NCBI GenBank assembly: GCA_946408145.1
Contig: CAMJQX010000070.1
Span: 1-7,812, forward strand
Reading direction: 5' to 3'
Length of the DNA: 7,812 nt
Origin: an uncultured Clostridia bacterium
GTDB lineage: Bacteria; Bacillota_A; Clostridia; Oscillospirales; Oscillospiraceae
Shown: one piece after another, positions 1 to 5,922 of the stretch
How positions within the stretch are numbered: position 1 is the first letter of the stretch
Layout: the number at the start of each line of letters is the position of its first letter
Translations under genes and position numbers: made by a program
The notes under the pieces: model-generated
Told to the model about the DNA's origin: nothing
What the model saw: only the letters and a program-made list of their open reading frames with translations
The model's database searches: none

Positions 1-1
1 C

Positions 2-772
2 TCAGTAGCGGTTGTCGCACTTGCCGTCCGCGCCGAAGTGGTAGTGGCTGCCGTCGGTGGTCTGGACGGTGGTGTTGGTCAGCATCACGCCGTCGTCGCC
101 CACGGCATAGATCCCGCTGTCGGTGTGGATGACCGTGCGCGTCAGCATGGCGCCGCTCTCACCCAGATAGTACCACTTGCCGCTGGATTTGACCCAGCCG
201 GTCTTCATCGCGCCGCTGCTCTGCAGGTAGTACCATTTGCCGTCGGACTTGATCCAGCCGGTCTGCATCACACCGCTGCCGGTGAAGTGATACCAGTTGC
301 CGCCGATCTTGACCCAGTAAGTCTGCATGGCGCCGCTGGTGTCCATGTAATACCACTTTCCGCCGTCCTGCACCCAGCCGGTCTGCATCACGCCGCTGCT
401 GCTGAGATAGTACCACTTGCCGTTGGTCTTGACCCAGCCGGTCTGCATGGCGCCGCTGCTGCTGAAATAATACCAGCCGCCGCCGATCTTCTGCCAGCCG
501 GTCTGCATGACGCCGTTGTTGTCAAAATAATAGGTGACGCCCTTGTCGTCCTTGCACAGGCCCTTGGCCTTGTTGCCGCTGCCGTCGATGAAATACCACT
601 TGCCGTCGATCTGTTTCCAGCCGCCGTACCATGTGGTGTCGGCCGCCTGATCGCTCACGCTGGCCGTCTCGCCCGGCACGACGATCTCGTCCTCGGCGCA
701 GGCCGCCGGCAGCAGCGCAAGGCAAAGGACCATGCACAGCACAAAGCACAGGATCTTCCGCATCGTATTCAT
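2..772 (-). CDS. Secreted cell-wall-binding repeat protein (choline/glucan-binding type)
   Basis: 256 aa. Residues 1-26 form a signal peptide: positive MNTMRK, a hydrophobic core, then ACA before ED. The A-x-A at 24-26 suits signal peptidase I; a lipobox reading ending at Cys25 is possible but poor. After a short acidic linker (27-48) come two divergent repeats (51-91), six regular 20-residue repeats (92-211) of the form GWvK.dGKWYYl.sSGaMQT, and a degenerate tail (212-256). Repeats of this kind (CW_binding / glucan-binding families) form beta-hairpin solenoids that hold proteins on choline-bearing or other wall polymers. No catalytic domain is visible, so it is either a pure binding/adhesion protein or one module of a multi-protein system; the ligand cannot be told from sequence. 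The ATG at 772 is chosen because AAAGGAG lies 9 bases upstream; Met4 would sit too far from it. Transcribed divergently from the acetylation operon. Confidence 0.9.
   Translation of the reverse strand: MNTMRKILCFVLCMVLCLALLPAACAEDEIVVPGETASVSDQAADTTWYGGWKQIDGKWYFIDGSGNKAKGLCKDDKGVTYYFDNNGVMQTGWQKIGGGWYYFSSSGAMQTGWVKTNGKWYYLSSSGVMQTGWVQDGGKWYYMDTSGAMQTYWVKIGGNWYHFTGSGVMQTGWIKSDGKWYYLQSSGAMKTGWVKSSGKWYYLGESGAMLTRTVIHTDSGIYAVGDDGVMLTNTTVQTTDGSHYHFGADGKCDNRY
140..499 (-). repeat. Six tandem 60-bp coding repeats
   Basis: Six consecutive in-frame 60-bp units encode residues 92-211 of the wall-binding protein. Each unit starts with the GW codons (seen on the + strand as ccagcc) and includes the GKWYY and SGxMQT blocks. 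Units differ mainly at the residues between these blocks, and one begins YW instead of GW. The DNA-level similarity could let copy number change by recombination or slippage. Confidence 0.9.
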
Positions 773-823
773 CTTCGCACGCTCCTTTCTTATATCGCAA
801 CCATATTATGTCTACTTAATCAT

Positions 824-851
824 AGTATAGCACATTTTTCCGCCGCGTCAA
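824..851 (-). promoter_or_regulatory. Sigma-A promoter for the wall-binding repeat gene
   Basis: On the minus strand, -35 TTGACG (851-846), a 16-base spacer and -10 TATACT (829-824), with TG one base before the -10 (extended -10). The hexamers match the vegetative sigma consensus well. The start codon at 772 lies about 50 bases downstream, leaving a short 5' leader with the AAAGGAG site. Confidence 0.75.
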
Positions 852-860
852 ATACTATTT

Positions 861-892
861 GCGGCGCTCGTGCATTTTTTTCGCAGCGCCGC
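861..892. repeat. 8-bp inverted repeat between divergent promoters
   Basis: GCGGCGCT (861-868) and AGCGCCGC (885-892) are perfect inverted arms separated by 16 bases that include a run of seven T. The site sits between the two divergent -35 elements (846-851 and 913-918). A further copy of the core, CGCCGC, occurs at 841-846 just beside the leftward -35. It could be an operator or architectural site shared by both promoters; no binding protein can be named. Confidence 0.5.
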
Positions 893-912
893 ATCCTGTA
901 CCCCGGAAAGCG

Positions 913-941
913 TTGTCAAGCGCGAAAAACTGTGCTATAGT
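913..941 (+). promoter_or_regulatory. Sigma-A promoter for the acetylation operon
   Basis: TTGTCA (913-918), a 17-base spacer and TATAGT (936-941), with an extended TG at 933-934. Transcription would start near 948, about 34 bases before the MBOAT start codon. The stretch before the -10 (GAAAAAcTGTGCTATAG) closely resembles that of the divergent promoter. Confidence 0.75.
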
Positions 942-981
942 TATGTTTTAGTCGGATTCCTGACCGGAAGGAGGGAAACAC

Positions 982-2385
982 ATGGTCTTCAGTTCGGCGA
1001 TCTTTCTGTTTGTGTTTCTGCCTCTGGTCTTTCTGCTGACAAGGCTGACGAAGCGGAGCATCCGCCTGCAGAACCTGCTGCTCGCGCTCGCGAGCCTGGT
1101 GTTCTACGCCTTCGGGCAGCTGCAGTATGTACCGCTGTTTCTCGCCTCGGTGCTGATCAACTATCTGTCGGGCGTGCTGCTGACCGGTCGCTTCGCGCGC
1201 AGCAAAGCGGTGCTCGCCGTATCCGTCGTGCTCAACCTCGGCATCCTCGGCGTCTTCAAGTACACCGATTTTATCCTGCACAACCTCAACGCCGCGCTTG
1301 GCACCGCCTTCCCCATGACCGGGATCCTGCTGCCCATCGGCATCAGCTTCTTCACCTTCCAGGGTCTGAGCTATGTGATCGACACCTACAGGGATCCGGA
1401 AGCGGGGACGCGGGACTTCCTCAAGCTCCTGCTCTATATCTCCTTCTTCCCGCAGCTCATCGCCGGGCCGATCGTCAAGTACCACGACATCTCCGCACAG
1501 ATCGACCACCGTATTCTCACACCGGAGCGGAGCGCCGCGGGCATCCGCCGCTTCGTGCGGGGTCTGGCGAAAAAGCTGCTGATCGCCGACAGCGTCGGGT
1601 ATCTTGCGGACGCGGCCTACGCGACGCTCTCCGGCACGCCGGACAGCCGCGTGATGTGGCTCGGCGCCGTGTGCTACACGCTGCAGATCTACTACGATTT
1701 CAGCGGCTACAGCGACATGGCCATCGGCATGGGGCAGATGTTCGGCTTCACGATCCGCGAAAACTTCCTCTTCCCCTACGGCGCGGCCTCGATCCGCGAA
1801 TTCTGGCGCAGGTGGCACGTGAGCCTGTCCACCTGGTTCAGGGAATATCTCTACATCCCGCTCGGCGGCAACCGCAGAGGGCGCGCGCGGGCGGCGCTCA
1901 ACCGCTTCATCGTCTTTCTCTGCACCGGCATCTGGCACGGCGCGAACTGGACCTTCGTGTTCTGGGGCCTCGCGCACGGGCTGCTGTCCAGCGCCGAGGA
2001 CTGGGGGCTGATCCCGGTCAAAAGGCTGGAGAAAAGCCGCGCGGGCCGCCTGCTCTGCCGCGTGTATACCATGCTCTGCGTGACGCTGCTGTTCGCGATC
2101 TTCCGGGCCGATTCCCTCTCGGACGGCTTTCGCCTGATCGCGGCGCTTTTCACCGGCAGCGTCACCGCCGAGGGGAGCCTCCTGCTGGCGCGCCTGCTCT
2201 CTCCCGCCGCGATCCTGACCGCGGCGCTGGCCGTGCTGCTGGCCGGCAGCCTCGTGCCGAAGCTTCGCGAGCGCGTGAGGCTCCCCGAGCCCGTCGCCGA
2301 TCTTCTGAGCCTGGCGCTCCTGTGCCTGTGCATGCTCTGCCTGTCCAGGGGCGGCTTCCACCCCTTCATCTATTTCCAGTTCTGA
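982..2385 (+). CDS. MBOAT-family membrane O-acyltransferase (AlgI-like)
   Basis: 467 aa, the usual length for AlgI/DltB-type proteins, with about ten or more hydrophobic segments. Family landmarks in order: FFPQLIAGPIVKY (155-167), YYDFSGYSDMAIG (237-249), FWRRWHVSLSTW (274-285, His279), YIPLGGNRRG (291-300), TGIWHGANW (315-323) with the predicted catalytic His319, and the typical C-terminal PFIYFQF. MBOAT proteins of this branch carry an acyl group, usually acetyl, across or to the outer face of the membrane for transfer to a polysaccharide by an SGNH partner. Such a partner follows 12 bases downstream, so O-acetylation of a secreted or wall polysaccharide is the likely role. DltB is less likely because no dltA, dltC or dltD is present. 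The start follows a strong GGAAGGAGGG site (966-975). First gene of a two-gene operon. Confidence 0.93.
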   Translation: MVFSSAIFLFVFLPLVFLLTRLTKRSIRLQNLLLALASLVFYAFGQLQYVPLFLASVLINYLSGVLLTGRFARSKAVLAVSVVLNLGILGVFKYTDFILHNLNAALGTAFPMTGILLPIGISFFTFQGLSYVIDTYRDPEAGTRDFLKLLLYISFFPQLIAGPIVKYHDISAQIDHRILTPERSAAGIRRFVRGLAKKLLIADSVGYLADAAYATLSGTPDSRVMWLGAVCYTLQIYYDFSGYSDMAIGMGQMFGFTIRENFLFPYGAASIREFWRRWHVSLSTWFREYLYIPLGGNRRGRARAALNRFIVFLCTGIWHGANWTFVFWGLAHGLLSSAEDWGLIPVKRLEKSRAGRLLCRVYTMLCVTLLFAIFRADSLSDGFRLIAALFTGSVTAEGSLLLARLLSPAAILTAALAVLLAGSLVPKLRERVRLPEPVADLLSLALLCLCMLCLSRGGFHPFIYFQF

Positions 2386-2397
2386 ACCGAAACGCCT

Positions 2398-3420
2398 ATG
2401 AAAATCCTCTCCAAAATCTTCATAACGCTGTTTCTGGCGCTGCTGCTGATCCCATCCGTCGGCATGCTGCTCGGCTTTGAGAGCGCCGCCGGGGCCAACG
2501 AGATCCTCTCGCCCCCGCCGCGCTTCGGCCTCGGCATGCTCAGCGAGACCGCAGACTACGTCGCCGACCGCTTTGCGCTGCGGCAGGAGATGATCTCGAT
2601 CTGGTCATGGATCCACGAGCATCTGCTGCTCACTTCCGCGGAGGAGCAGGTCATCCTTGGCCGCGACGGCTTCCTGTATTACGGCGAGACGCTTGACGAC
2701 TACACGGGCAAAGCGCTGTCGGACGCGGAGCTGGAGCAGATCGCCCAGCGTCTGCGCGCGCTGCAGGATTCGCTCGAGGCCGATGGCAAGGCCTTTGTCT
2801 TCACCATCGCCCCGAACAAGAACAGCCTCTATCCGGAGTATATGCCGCGCACGATCGCCGATCGGCATGAATCCGGCAACGCGGTGAGGCTGATGCCGTA
2901 TCTGGAGCGGTACGGCGTGCACTACGCCGATCTCTTTACGCCGCTGTCGAAGGAGCTGCTGTATTATCGGACGGACTCCCACTGGACCGCGGAGGGCGCC
3001 GCCGTCGGGGCCGACACGATCCTCGCCGCGCTTGGGCGCGAAAGCGGCTACGCCGGGCACATTTTCCGCGCCAACGGCCTGCACAGGGGCGATCTCTATG
3101 AGATGCTCTACCCCACCCTCCCCGGGCGGGAGGAGGAAGTGAGCGATCTGACAGGGCTGCACTACAAGGCCCTCAATGAGGTCAACGGCGGCAATGCCGT
3201 CACGATCCGCACCGAGAGCGCCGCGGGCAGCGGGAAGCTCCTCTGCTGGCGGGACTCCTTCGGGATCGCACTCTATCCCTATCTGGCCGACGCCTTCGAG
3301 GCGGCCGTCTTCTCGCGCGCGGCGGACTATGATCTCAGCCGCTTTGCCGATGCGGAGTATGATACCGTGATCCTCGAGATCGTGGAACGCAGCCTCCCCC
3401 GGCTCGTGCCGCAGGAGTAA
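2398..3420 (+). CDS. DHHW/AlgJ-like SGNH-fold acetyltransferase partner
   Basis: 340 aa. Residues 7-26 are a hydrophobic N-terminal segment, either a signal anchor or an uncleaved signal, placing the rest outside the membrane. FLYYGETLDDYTG (92-104) and FTIAPNKNSLYPEYMP (135-150) are typical of the DHHW/AlgX-N family. TDSHWTAEG (192-200) carries the Asp193/His195 pair, and WRDSFG (284-289) carries the probable nucleophile Ser287, giving the Asp-x-His...Ser triad known from AlgX/AlgJ. The usual GDSF glycine is Arg285 here. It probably takes the acetyl group delivered by the upstream MBOAT protein and places it on a polysaccharide. The 12-base gap shows no clear Shine-Dalgarno site before ATG 2398, so translation may depend on ribosomes finishing the upstream gene. 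Confidence 0.88.
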   Translation: MKILSKIFITLFLALLLIPSVGMLLGFESAAGANEILSPPPRFGLGMLSETADYVADRFALRQEMISIWSWIHEHLLLTSAEEQVILGRDGFLYYGETLDDYTGKALSDAELEQIAQRLRALQDSLEADGKAFVFTIAPNKNSLYPEYMPRTIADRHESGNAVRLMPYLERYGVHYADLFTPLSKELLYYRTDSHWTAEGAAVGADTILAALGRESGYAGHIFRANGLHRGDLYEMLYPTLPGREEEVSDLTGLHYKALNEVNGGNAVTIRTESAAGSGKLLCWRDSFGIALYPYLADAFEAAVFSRAADYDLSRFADAEYDTVILEIVERSLPRLVPQE

Positions 3421-3458
3421 AAAACGGGCGGGACGCTCCAGGCATCCCGTCCGTTTTT
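3421..3458 (+). terminator. Terminator of the acetylation operon
   Basis: ACGGGCGGGA (3424-3433) pairs with TCCCGTCCGT (3445-3454), with one G-U pair and an 11-base loop, followed by a T run to 3458. It starts directly after the TAA of the upstream gene. The flanking A and T runs would also make it usable in reverse. Confidence 0.88.
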
Positions 3459-3479
3459 CATGCGATATTTTTCTTTTTT

Positions 3480-3507
3480 TGTAACGAATCCGAGAACGCC
3501 CCGTCTA
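3480..3507 (+). promoter_or_regulatory. Candidate ECF-sigma promoter (autoregulatory)
   Basis: TGTAAC (3480-3485), a 16-base spacer and CGTCTA (3502-3507) fit the AAC / CGTC pattern of promoters read by many ECF sigma factors in Bacillota. It lies 33 bases upstream of an ECF sigma gene, the position expected for self-activation. No good TTGACA/TATAAT pair is seen here. Recognition by this particular sigma factor is inferred. Confidence 0.65.
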
Positions 3508-3539
3508 ATCGACGAGTTTGGAAGGCAGGAGGTGAGAAT

Positions 3540-4025
3540 GTGACTCAGGACAGAAGCGAGAAGCTCTACGAGGCTTACTACATGCGCGTCTTCTCCTATG
3601 TGATGACCCTCTCCGGGGATCGCTCGCAGGCGGAAGAGCTCACGCAGGAGACCTTTTTCCGCGCCCTCTCGAAGCAGAGCGGTTTCCGCGGCGAATCGGA
3701 CGAGGCGACCTGGCTGTGCGCGATCGCGAAGAATCTGTTTCTGGACGAAAAGCGGCGTCGAAGCCGCTTCGGCGAGCTGCCGGAGGAGACGCCCGACACG
3801 GGAAAGAGTCTCGAGCAGGCCGCCGCGGATCGGGACAGCTCCTTCCGCATCCACATGGCGCTGCACGCGCTGGAGGAGCCCTACCGCGAGGTGTTCGAGC
3901 TGCGCATCTTCGGAGAGCTGAGCTTCCGGGAGATCGGGATGATCTTCCGGAAGACCGAAAACTGGGCCCGCGTCACATACCACCGCGCCAAACTCAAGCT
4001 CCGGGAAAGGATGGGTGAAACATGA
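3540..4025 (+). CDS. ECF (group IV) RNA polymerase sigma factor
   Basis: 161 aa, standard for an ECF sigma factor. Region 2 spans about residues 10-75: YEAYYMRVFSYVMTL, then AEELTQETFFRAL for core binding, and TWLCAIAKNLFLDEKRR for the -10 contact. Region 4 spans about 105-157: LEEPYREVFELRIFGELSFREIG and TENWARVTYHRAKLKLRE form the helix-turn-helix that reads the -35. No region 1.1 or 3 is present. The start is GTG 3540, seven bases after AGGAGG (3527-3532). An ATG overlaps it at 3538 but is followed at once by TGA, so it cannot be the start. The stop overlaps the next gene by four bases (ATGA), which implies coupled translation with its anti-sigma factor. The stimulus is unknown; the membrane anti-sigma suggests an envelope signal. 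Confidence 0.93.
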   Translation: MTQDRSEKLYEAYYMRVFSYVMTLSGDRSQAEELTQETFFRALSKQSGFRGESDEATWLCAIAKNLFLDEKRRRSRFGELPEETPDTGKSLEQAAADRDSSFRIHMALHALEEPYREVFELRIFGELSFREIGMIFRKTENWARVTYHRAKLKLRERMGET

Positions 4026-4765
4026 ATCTGGATTGTGAAGTGATCCGCGACCTGCTCCCGCTGTACGCAGACGATGCCTGCAGCGAGAAGAGCCGTGAAA
4101 TGGTCGAAGAGCATCTGCAGGGCTGCCCGGACTGCTGCGAGTTTCTGGATCTGCTGCGGCAGACGGAGCTGGAAACCGACCTGCGCAGCGAGAAGGAGTC
4201 TGTCATTCAATACGCCGTTCGGCGCTTCCGCCGCCGCTCCGCCGCGGTGGGCGGTACGGTATCGGGACTGTTTATGATCCCGATCCTGATCTGCCTCGTC
4301 CTCAACCTCGTAACGGGACCTTCACTGTCCTGGGTCTCCGTCGTCGTGGCGGCGATGCTCGTGCTGGCGTCTCTGATCGTCGTGCCGATCGTGATGCCGG
4401 AGGACAAGCTTTTCTGGACCTTCTGCGCGTTCACCGCGAGTCTCCTGCTGCTGATGGGCGTCACCGCCCTCTACTCCCACGGGGACTGGTTCGGGATCGC
4501 CGCGAGCGCGATCCTCTTCGGGCTCGGCCTCATTTTCCTCCCCTTCCTGGTGCGGGCGCGCCCGGTCAAAAAGCTGATCGGCGGGGCAAACCGCGCGCTG
4601 GTCGTACTGGGACTCGACGCCGCGCTGTTCGTGAACATGCTGAACATGGTCGAATCGGACGGGCGTCTCACGCTGCACAGCGTCTGGTTCACCATCGGCG
4701 TGATCGCCGGGATCGCGCTGGTCGTCATCGAGATCGTTCGGAAGAGAGGGTCGGGGAAGGAATAA
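4022..4765 (+). CDS. Membrane anti-sigma factor with zinc-finger (ZAS-type) N-terminus
   Basis: 247 aa. The N-terminal cytoplasmic part (1-70) carries Cys5 and HLQGCPDC (31-38), that is His31-x3-Cys35-x2-Cys38, the zinc-binding anti-sigma (zf-HC2) signature. A basic stretch RRFRRRS (67-73) then leads into about six predicted membrane spans, roughly 74-97, 102-124, 128-150, 156-177, 189-210 and 221-239, ending in a short basic tail. The family holds its cognate ECF sigma at the membrane until a signal arrives. Classical ZAS proteins have a single span; the many-span form here is also common in Clostridia and leaves no large outer sensor domain. The start codon overlaps the sigma stop (ATGA). 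Confidence 0.9.
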   Translation: MNLDCEVIRDLLPLYADDACSEKSREMVEEHLQGCPDCCEFLDLLRQTELETDLRSEKESVIQYAVRRFRRRSAAVGGTVSGLFMIPILICLVLNLVTGPSLSWVSVVVAAMLVLASLIVVPIVMPEDKLFWTFCAFTASLLLLMGVTALYSHGDWFGIAASAILFGLGLIFLPFLVRARPVKKLIGGANRALVVLGLDAALFVNMLNMVESDGRLTLHSVWFTIGVIAGIALVVIEIVRKRGSGKE

Positions 4766-4836
4766 CGCCTGCTGAAGCTGATGCCCGGCAGGAAGCATAC
4801 GAAAATTTGCGAGCTGTCGAAACAAGGATCGCATGA

Positions 4837-4868
4837 CAAAACCGCCCGGTCGAAACCGGGCGGTTTTG
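4837..4868 (+). terminator. Terminator after the sigma/anti-sigma operon
   Basis: A perfect 14-bp stem, CAAAACCGCCCGGT (4837-4850) with ACCGGGCGGTTTTG (4855-4868), closed by a CGAA loop. The T run is inside the 3' arm and is paired with an A run, so it could work in both directions. It lies 71 bases after the anti-sigma stop. Confidence 0.9.
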
Positions 4869-5008
4869 CTGCGTCTTTTTGACCCAACACAGGCATCATA
4901 TCCTGAAAGCAGCCGCCATGTCAAGTCTTTTCCGTCGTTTTGATGGAGACATGCGGATTTTCAGCAGTCAGCACAAGTTTGTTTTGTTGGGTTTGTACAG
5001 AATTGCTC
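4869..5008. other. Noncoding stretch with nothing recognised
   Basis: Between the operon terminator and the RNA promoter the composition shifts towards A and T. No convincing ribosome binding site plus start, tRNA or strong hairpin is seen on either strand. It may simply be the upstream region of the RNA gene, and its T-rich tracts (about 4970-4995) could act as an UP-like element. Confidence 0.4.
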
Positions 5009-5037
5009 TTGTTTTTGCGTTCGGGATTTGCTATAGT
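5009..5037 (+). promoter_or_regulatory. Promoter of the structured RNA
   Basis: TTGTTT (5009-5014), a 17-base spacer and TATAGT (5032-5037), with TG at 5029-5030 giving an extended -10. The -10 block (TTGCTATAGTAT) closely resembles the two divergent promoters near 830 and 936. Transcription is predicted to start near 5044. There is no protein gene directly downstream, which supports a dedicated RNA gene. Confidence 0.75.
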
Positions 5038-5043
5038 ATAGCC

Positions 5044-5334
5044 AGAAAGGGTGAGAACCCGATGTACATATAAGACCGGCCCAAATCCAATATGGGCAAA
5101 GGTGAGCTGACCGGGATCAGGCAGCGGGAACGACGGCAAACAGCTTATCTCGCTTATGAGATCGGATCGATGGATCCTCCTTAAGTGCCATGACGGTGTC
5201 CCGACAATGACAGGCCAGCGAAAAATCTGAAGAAAGAGAGGTAACCAGGATGCTAGATACCAAGAATTCGGAGAGCTAAGCCCTGACTGTGTGAGAAATT
5301 TGTGTGAGTCGCAGTCAGGGCTTAGTTCTTTTTT
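5044..5334 (+). ncRNA. Structured noncoding RNA (candidate raiA-motif RNA)
   Basis: About 290 nt bounded by its own promoter and a strong terminator, with no credible long reading frame. Helices seen: 5049-5052/5057-5060 with a GAGA tetraloop; 5075-5077 and 5079-5083 with 5093-5097 and 5101-5103; 5104-5109/5141-5146 (one G-U), directly abutting 5147-5151/5158-5162; 5164-5168/5173-5177; and 5240-5243/5258-5261. Purine-rich unpaired segments lie between them, as in RNAs with tertiary structure. The body is about 220 nt before the terminator stem. Size, autonomous promoter, and segments such as GGGTGAGAACCCGATGTA and GATGCTAGATACC bring to mind the raiA motif, a conserved RNA of Clostridia and relatives reported to affect sporulation and aggregation in Clostridium. 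That assignment is from memory and unverified; no raiA gene is adjacent. Being a structured RNA gene is much surer than the class. Confidence 0.75.
5276..5334 (+). terminator. Terminator of the structured RNA
   Basis: A perfect 14-bp stem, CTAAGCCCTGACTG (5276-5289) with CAGTCAGGGCTTAG (5312-5325), a 22-base loop and the tract TTCTTTTTT (5326-5334). G-U pairs can extend it at both ends. It is an intrinsic terminator and probably the 3' end of the RNA. Confidence 0.92.
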
Positions 5335-5346
5335 ATGCCTTTTCCG

Positions 5347-5369
5347 CGTCCCGGGAGGGGCGTTTTTTT
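5347..5369 (+). terminator. Second, tandem terminator-like hairpin
   Basis: CGTCCC (5347-5352) pairs with GGGGCG (5357-5362), with one G-U and a GGGA loop, followed by seven T (5363-5369). Short but GC-rich with a perfect T tract. It would catch read-through from the RNA gene before the DUF3783 promoter. Confidence 0.6.
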
Positions 5370-5370
5370 G

Positions 5371-5399
5371 TTGCCTTTCCGGGCGGCCTGAGATACAAT
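5371..5399 (+). promoter_or_regulatory. Promoter of the DUF3783 gene
   Basis: TTGCCT (5371-5376), a 17-base spacer and TACAAT (5394-5399), immediately after the tandem terminators. Transcription would begin near 5406, about 30 bases before the start codon. Confidence 0.65.
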
Positions 5400-5435
5400 G
5401 ATCCATGCGGAGCGAAAACGACGGGAGGTGCAGAC

Positions 5436-5819
5436 ATGGCTCTGGTACTGCTCTACAACATCAAGGATGAAGCCAAGCGGCTGAAGATCGGCTTTGCGGC
5501 CCGGAAGCTCGGCGTTGCCGTCCGCAGCGTCGCGCCGGAGGAGTACTCGCAGCCGGTCGGCGCGCTGCTCGGGCTGGAGGGCTTCTCCCCCGCCGACGCG
5601 CCGGCGGAGGCCTTCGAAGCGGAGATGCTTCTGATGCACGGCCTGTCCTCCGCGCAGTTTTCCGGCTTTCTCGAGGCCCTGCGCCAGGGCCGCACGCCCG
5701 TGGCGCTCAAGGCCGTGGTCACGGAGCACAATGTCAACTGGTCCTCCGCGGCGCTCTGCCGCGAGCTGCAGAAGGAGCACGAGGCGATCCGACGCGCCGG
5801 AAAGAGCGTGCATCGCTGA
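5436..5819 (+). CDS. DUF3783-family small protein
   Basis: 127 aa, soluble, with no signal or membrane segment. The N-terminal half (LLYNIKDEAKRLKIGFAARK, residues 5-24, then a YSQPVGALLG block at 37-46) and the C-terminal half, with EMLLMHGLSSAQFSGFLEAL (63-82), LKAVVTEHNVNW (91-102) and ELQKEH (110-115), fit the uncharacterised DUF3783 domain family of Clostridia, recognised from the LKAVxTxxNxxW and L..EL..EH pattern. Function is unknown. The start is ATG 5436, seven bases after GGGAGG (5423-5428). The frame stays open back to 5304, but that extension runs across two terminators and the gene's promoter. It stands alone, between its own promoter and a terminator. Confidence 0.82.
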   Translation: MALVLLYNIKDEAKRLKIGFAARKLGVAVRSVAPEEYSQPVGALLGLEGFSPADAPAEAFEAEMLLMHGLSSAQFSGFLEALRQGRTPVALKAVVTEHNVNWSSAALCRELQKEHEAIRRAGKSVHR

Positions 5820-5851
5820 GCCGGGGGGTTGAAAGCTCCTGTCTGTCCGAC

Positions 5852-5888
5852 CGAAAACAGGGAACCGCTCTGCGGTTCCCTGTTTTCG
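5852..5888 (+). terminator. Terminator after the DUF3783 gene
   Basis: A perfect 17-bp stem, CGAAAACAGGGAACCGC (5852-5868) with its complement (5872-5888), and a TCT loop. The T run of the 3' arm pairs with an A run in the 5' arm, so it may act in both directions. Confidence 0.9.
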
Positions 5889-5922
5889 CGTCACGGCGGG
5901 CCGTCCTTGCCGCGCCTCTGTG

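Noticed and set aside
38..940. Plus-strand open frame of 300 codons opposite the repeat protein
   Set aside because: It repeats with the same 60-bp period because it is the antisense of the repeats; the composition is unlike a real protein and it runs through the divergent promoters.
916..2361. Long minus-strand open frame (481 codons) opposite the MBOAT gene
   Set aside because: Its translation is Arg/Glu/Gln/Ala-rich with no family pattern. It is a shadow of the GC-rich MBOAT gene, whose + strand frame has clear motifs and signals.
870..2480. Plus-strand open frame of 536 codons in another frame over the MBOAT gene
   Set aside because: Arg/Ala/Pro-rich shadow that starts upstream of the promoter and has no ribosome site.
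4879..5073. Small plus-strand frame ending MYI just inside the RNA gene
   Set aside because: It spans the RNA promoter, lacks a ribosome site and a recognisable product. The short ATG-TAC-ATA-TAA at 5062 is more simply part of the RNA's 5' sequence.
5041..5340. T-box, riboswitch or other cis-leader for the DUF3783 gene
   Set aside because: The RNA ends in a strong terminator followed by a second hairpin and a fresh promoter for DUF3783. No anti-terminator pairing or T-box TGGN bulge was seen.
4921..5406. Minus-strand open frame across the structured RNA
   Set aside because: No ribosome site or family resemblance; it is antisense to an RNA with its own promoter and terminator.
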